The notes beneath the pieces are model-generated. The model ran no database searches. It was not told the DNA's origin and worked only from the letters and a program-made list of their open reading frames with translations. Position numbers and translations under genes: made by a program. From Bacteroidales bacterium UBA4788 (GTDB taxonomy: Bacteria > Bacteroidota > Bacteroidia > Bacteroidales > VadinHA17), in assembly GCA_002402965.1 (NCBI GenBank), contig DHGW01000019.1:389-9398 (forward strand): 9,010 bases of DNA, written 5' to 3'. The first letter of the stretch is position 1. Every line of letters begins with the position of its first letter. Below, in pieces: positions 7,592 through 9,010 of this stretch.

Positions 7592-8188
7592 ATGAAAAGA
7601 ACAAAATTCACATTACTTAAATCGACATGCGTCCCTCTGCCACTGGCAAACATAGACACTGACCAGATCATCCCGGCCCGTTTCCTGAGCTCCACCTCAA
7701 GGGAAGGGTTTGGCAAGAACCTCTTCCGCGACTGGAGGTATGACAAGAAGGGTAACATAAATGAAGAGTTCGTCCTTAACAGGTCCGAATACACTGGCAG
7801 CATCCTTGTTACAGGCAGCAATTTCGGATGCGGGTCAAGCAGGGAGCATGCTGTATGGGCAATAACCGGCCACGGATTCAGGGCTGTAGTGTCAGACTCC
7901 TTCGCAGATATTTTTGCCGGCAATGCACTGAATAACGGACTCCTGCCAGTGGTGATACCGTTAGAAATACTCGGGGAACTTACAACTTTGATTATCCTCA
8001 AGCCTGAGACAATCGTCACAATCGACCTCGGACGCCAGCTGATTACTGTTGAGGAGGAGGGGATATCAGTTCCGTTTCCGGTTAACCCCTTCAGGAAGGA
8101 ATGCCTGCTCAGAGGCTATGACAATATTGATTACCTGCTTGGCATGAAGGATGAGATACTGGCATTTGAAAAGAGACACTCGCCGTGA
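7592..8188 (+). CDS. leuD: 3-isopropylmalate dehydratase, small subunit
   Basis: LeuD is the swivelling small subunit that completes the isopropylmalate isomerase active site with LeuC. From the ATG at 7592 it has 198 residues, normal for the family, starting MKRTKFTLLKSTCVPLPL. Conserved blocks are DTDQIIPARFL (about 22-32), GFGKNLFRDWRYD, the NFGCGSSREHA active-site motif (Cys80, Arg84, His86), and SFADIFAGNALNNGLLPV. An in-frame GTG at 7568, overlapping the leuC end, would add eight residues (INQHTKA region) that do not resemble the family; I prefer the ATG, although its only ribosome-site-like sequence (AAGG at 7585-7588) is close. The gene ends in a GTGA overlap with the next one. Confidence 0.95.
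   Translation: MKRTKFTLLKSTCVPLPLANIDTDQIIPARFLSSTSREGFGKNLFRDWRYDKKGNINEEFVLNRSEYTGSILVTGSNFGCGSSREHAVWAITGHGFRAVVSDSFADIFAGNALNNGLLPVVIPLEILGELTTLIILKPETIVTIDLGRQLITVEEEGISVPFPVNPFRKECLLRGYDNIDYLLGMKDEILAFEKRHSP
8185..8188 (+). other. GTGA start-stop overlap, leuD to cimA
   Basis: The GTG start of the last gene (8185-8187) and the TGA stop of leuD (8186-8188) share four bases. This is a classic coupled junction, where the terminating ribosome can restart on the next gene. No strong Shine-Dalgarno sequence precedes it, which fits coupling. Confidence 0.75.
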
Positions 8189-9010
8189 GAATAGAGATTC
8201 TAGATACAACACTCAGGGACGGCGAACAGACACAGGGCGTCTCCTACTCCCCTGTCGAGAAGCTGCATATTGCCACCCTCCTGCTGCGCGATCTGAAGGT
8301 CGACCGTGTTGAGGTGGCTTCAGCACGTGTCTCTGCCGGAGAACAGGAGTCCGTGCGGCTTATAACGCGATGGGCTTCGCAGAATGGTATGCTTGATAAG
8401 ATCGAAGTACTTGGCTTCGTCGACGGTGAAACCTCCCTTGACTGGATCAGAAATGCCGGAGGGCAGGTGGTAAACCTCCTCTGCAAGGGCTCTTTGCGCC
8501 ACCTGGAAAAACAACTGAGGAAAACCCCCGGAGAACACATTGATGATATCCGGAAGATAGTGCGACTGGCTGAGGGAAGAGGAATGCAGGTCAATCTCTA
8601 CCTTGAAGACTGGTCAAACGGGATGATCTTCTCGGAAGAGTACGTCCTTCAGCTGGTTGACTCACTCAGGAATGAAAACATCAGGAGATTTATGCTCCCC
8701 GATACCCTGGGCATCCTGAATCCAGACCAGACTTACCGGTTCTGCAGGCAGATGACCGAAAGATATGACTCGCTCCGTTTTGATTTTCATGCACATAATG
8801 ATTATGACCTGGCTGTTGGAAATATCCATGCAGCAGTAAATGCGGGCATCAGGGGAGTTCACACCACAGTCAACGGCCTTGGTGAGAGAGCCGGTAACGC
8901 TCCGCTATCAAGTGTGATAGGCTTGCTCAATGATCACCTCGGGGCGGAGACATCTGTCAATGAGTATGAGATCATGAGAGTGAGTCGCCTGGTGGAGACA
9001 TTCAGCGGCA
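8185..9010 (+). CDS. cimA: LeuA-family synthase, probable (R)-citramalate synthase, 3'-truncated by window edge
   Basis: I read 275 uninterrupted codons from the GTG at 8185 to the window edge; the 3' end lies outside. The visible part is most of an HMGL-type TIM barrel, beginning MRIEILDTTLRDGEQTQGVS with Arg11 and metal ligand Asp12, then His202 and His204 (FHAHNDYD) and Asn238 (NGLGERAGN). The C-terminal allosteric domain is not seen. It is not a copy of the leuA product: blocks such as KVDRVEVASARVS, VLGFVDG, CKGSLRHLEKQL and YLEDWSNGM match my memory of Leptospira interrogans citramalate synthase closely. Leu76, Leu99 and Tyr139 align with that enzyme's pyruvate-pocket Leu81, Leu104 and Tyr144, with no gaps. 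Citramalate synthase joins pyruvate and acetyl-CoA, opening a threonine-independent route to 2-oxobutyrate and isoleucine. Databases often call such Bacteroidota proteins a second 2-isopropylmalate synthase, so the substrate is inferred. Confidence 0.75.
   Translation, partial: MRIEILDTTLRDGEQTQGVSYSPVEKLHIATLLLRDLKVDRVEVASARVSAGEQESVRLITRWASQNGMLDKIEVLGFVDGETSLDWIRNAGGQVVNLLCKGSLRHLEKQLRKTPGEHIDDIRKIVRLAEGRGMQVNLYLEDWSNGMIFSEEYVLQLVDSLRNENIRRFMLPDTLGILNPDQTYRFCRQMTERYDSLRFDFHAHNDYDLAVGNIHAAVNAGIRGVHTTVNGLGERAGNAPLSSVIGLLNDHLGAETSVNEYEIMRVSRLVETFSG

Noticed and set aside
7438..8019. Minus-strand open frame of 193 codons across the leuC-leuD junction.
   Set aside because: Both genes beneath it are clearly conserved on the + strand, and its translation shows no known motif.
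1..9010. Defence, mobile or other novel system.
   Set aside because: Nearly every base is explained by conserved metabolic genes; there are no repeats, integrase, transposase or unusual-composition segments.

Overview
The window is a single run of eight head-to-tail genes on the + strand. It is a chromosomal operon for branched-chain amino acid synthesis, in the order ilvD (5' end missing), ilvB, ilvN, ilvC, leuA, leuC, leuD, and a second LeuA-family synthase that runs off the 3' edge. No mobile element, RNA gene, CRISPR array or terminator is visible. The longest non-coding stretch is the 31 bases between ilvN and ilvC.

The proteins suggest an organism of the phylum Bacteroidota, probably Bacteroidales or a near relative. 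The short KARI with a GYGVQGP nucleotide-binding loop, LeuA with DGEQVPGCQLN, LeuD with STCVPLPL and the second LeuA paralogue after leuD all match what I recall of that group. Shine-Dalgarno sequences are weak or absent before several genes, which also fits. G+C is about half by eye. AGG/AGA arginine and ATA isoleucine codons are common in every gene, so nothing points to recent transfer.

Layout: bases 1-4648 hold the shared ilv enzymes. IlvB and IlvN form acetohydroxyacid synthase, IlvC is ketol-acid reductoisomerase, and IlvD is dihydroxyacid dehydratase. Bases 4668-8188 hold the leucine branch: LeuA and the LeuC/LeuD isopropylmalate isomerase. From 8185 a gene with a GTG start overlaps leuD by four bases. 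It is open to the window edge and is best read as an (R)-citramalate synthase of the Leptospira type. leuB is not in the window and is expected just downstream.

Together the genes can make valine and leucine. If the last gene is CimA, they also make isoleucine from pyruvate plus acetyl-CoA, with LeuCD and LeuB serving both chain-elongation routes. No threonine deaminase gene (ilvA) is in the window. Spacing is tight throughout: gaps of 5-31 bases and overlaps of 23 and 4 bases, which implies one transcript and translational coupling.

This is a known metabolic operon, not a new system. The points worth a second look are the probable citramalate route, a KARI cofactor loop that suggests NADH use, a substitution at the predicted valine site of IlvN, and a mixed substrate pocket in LeuA.
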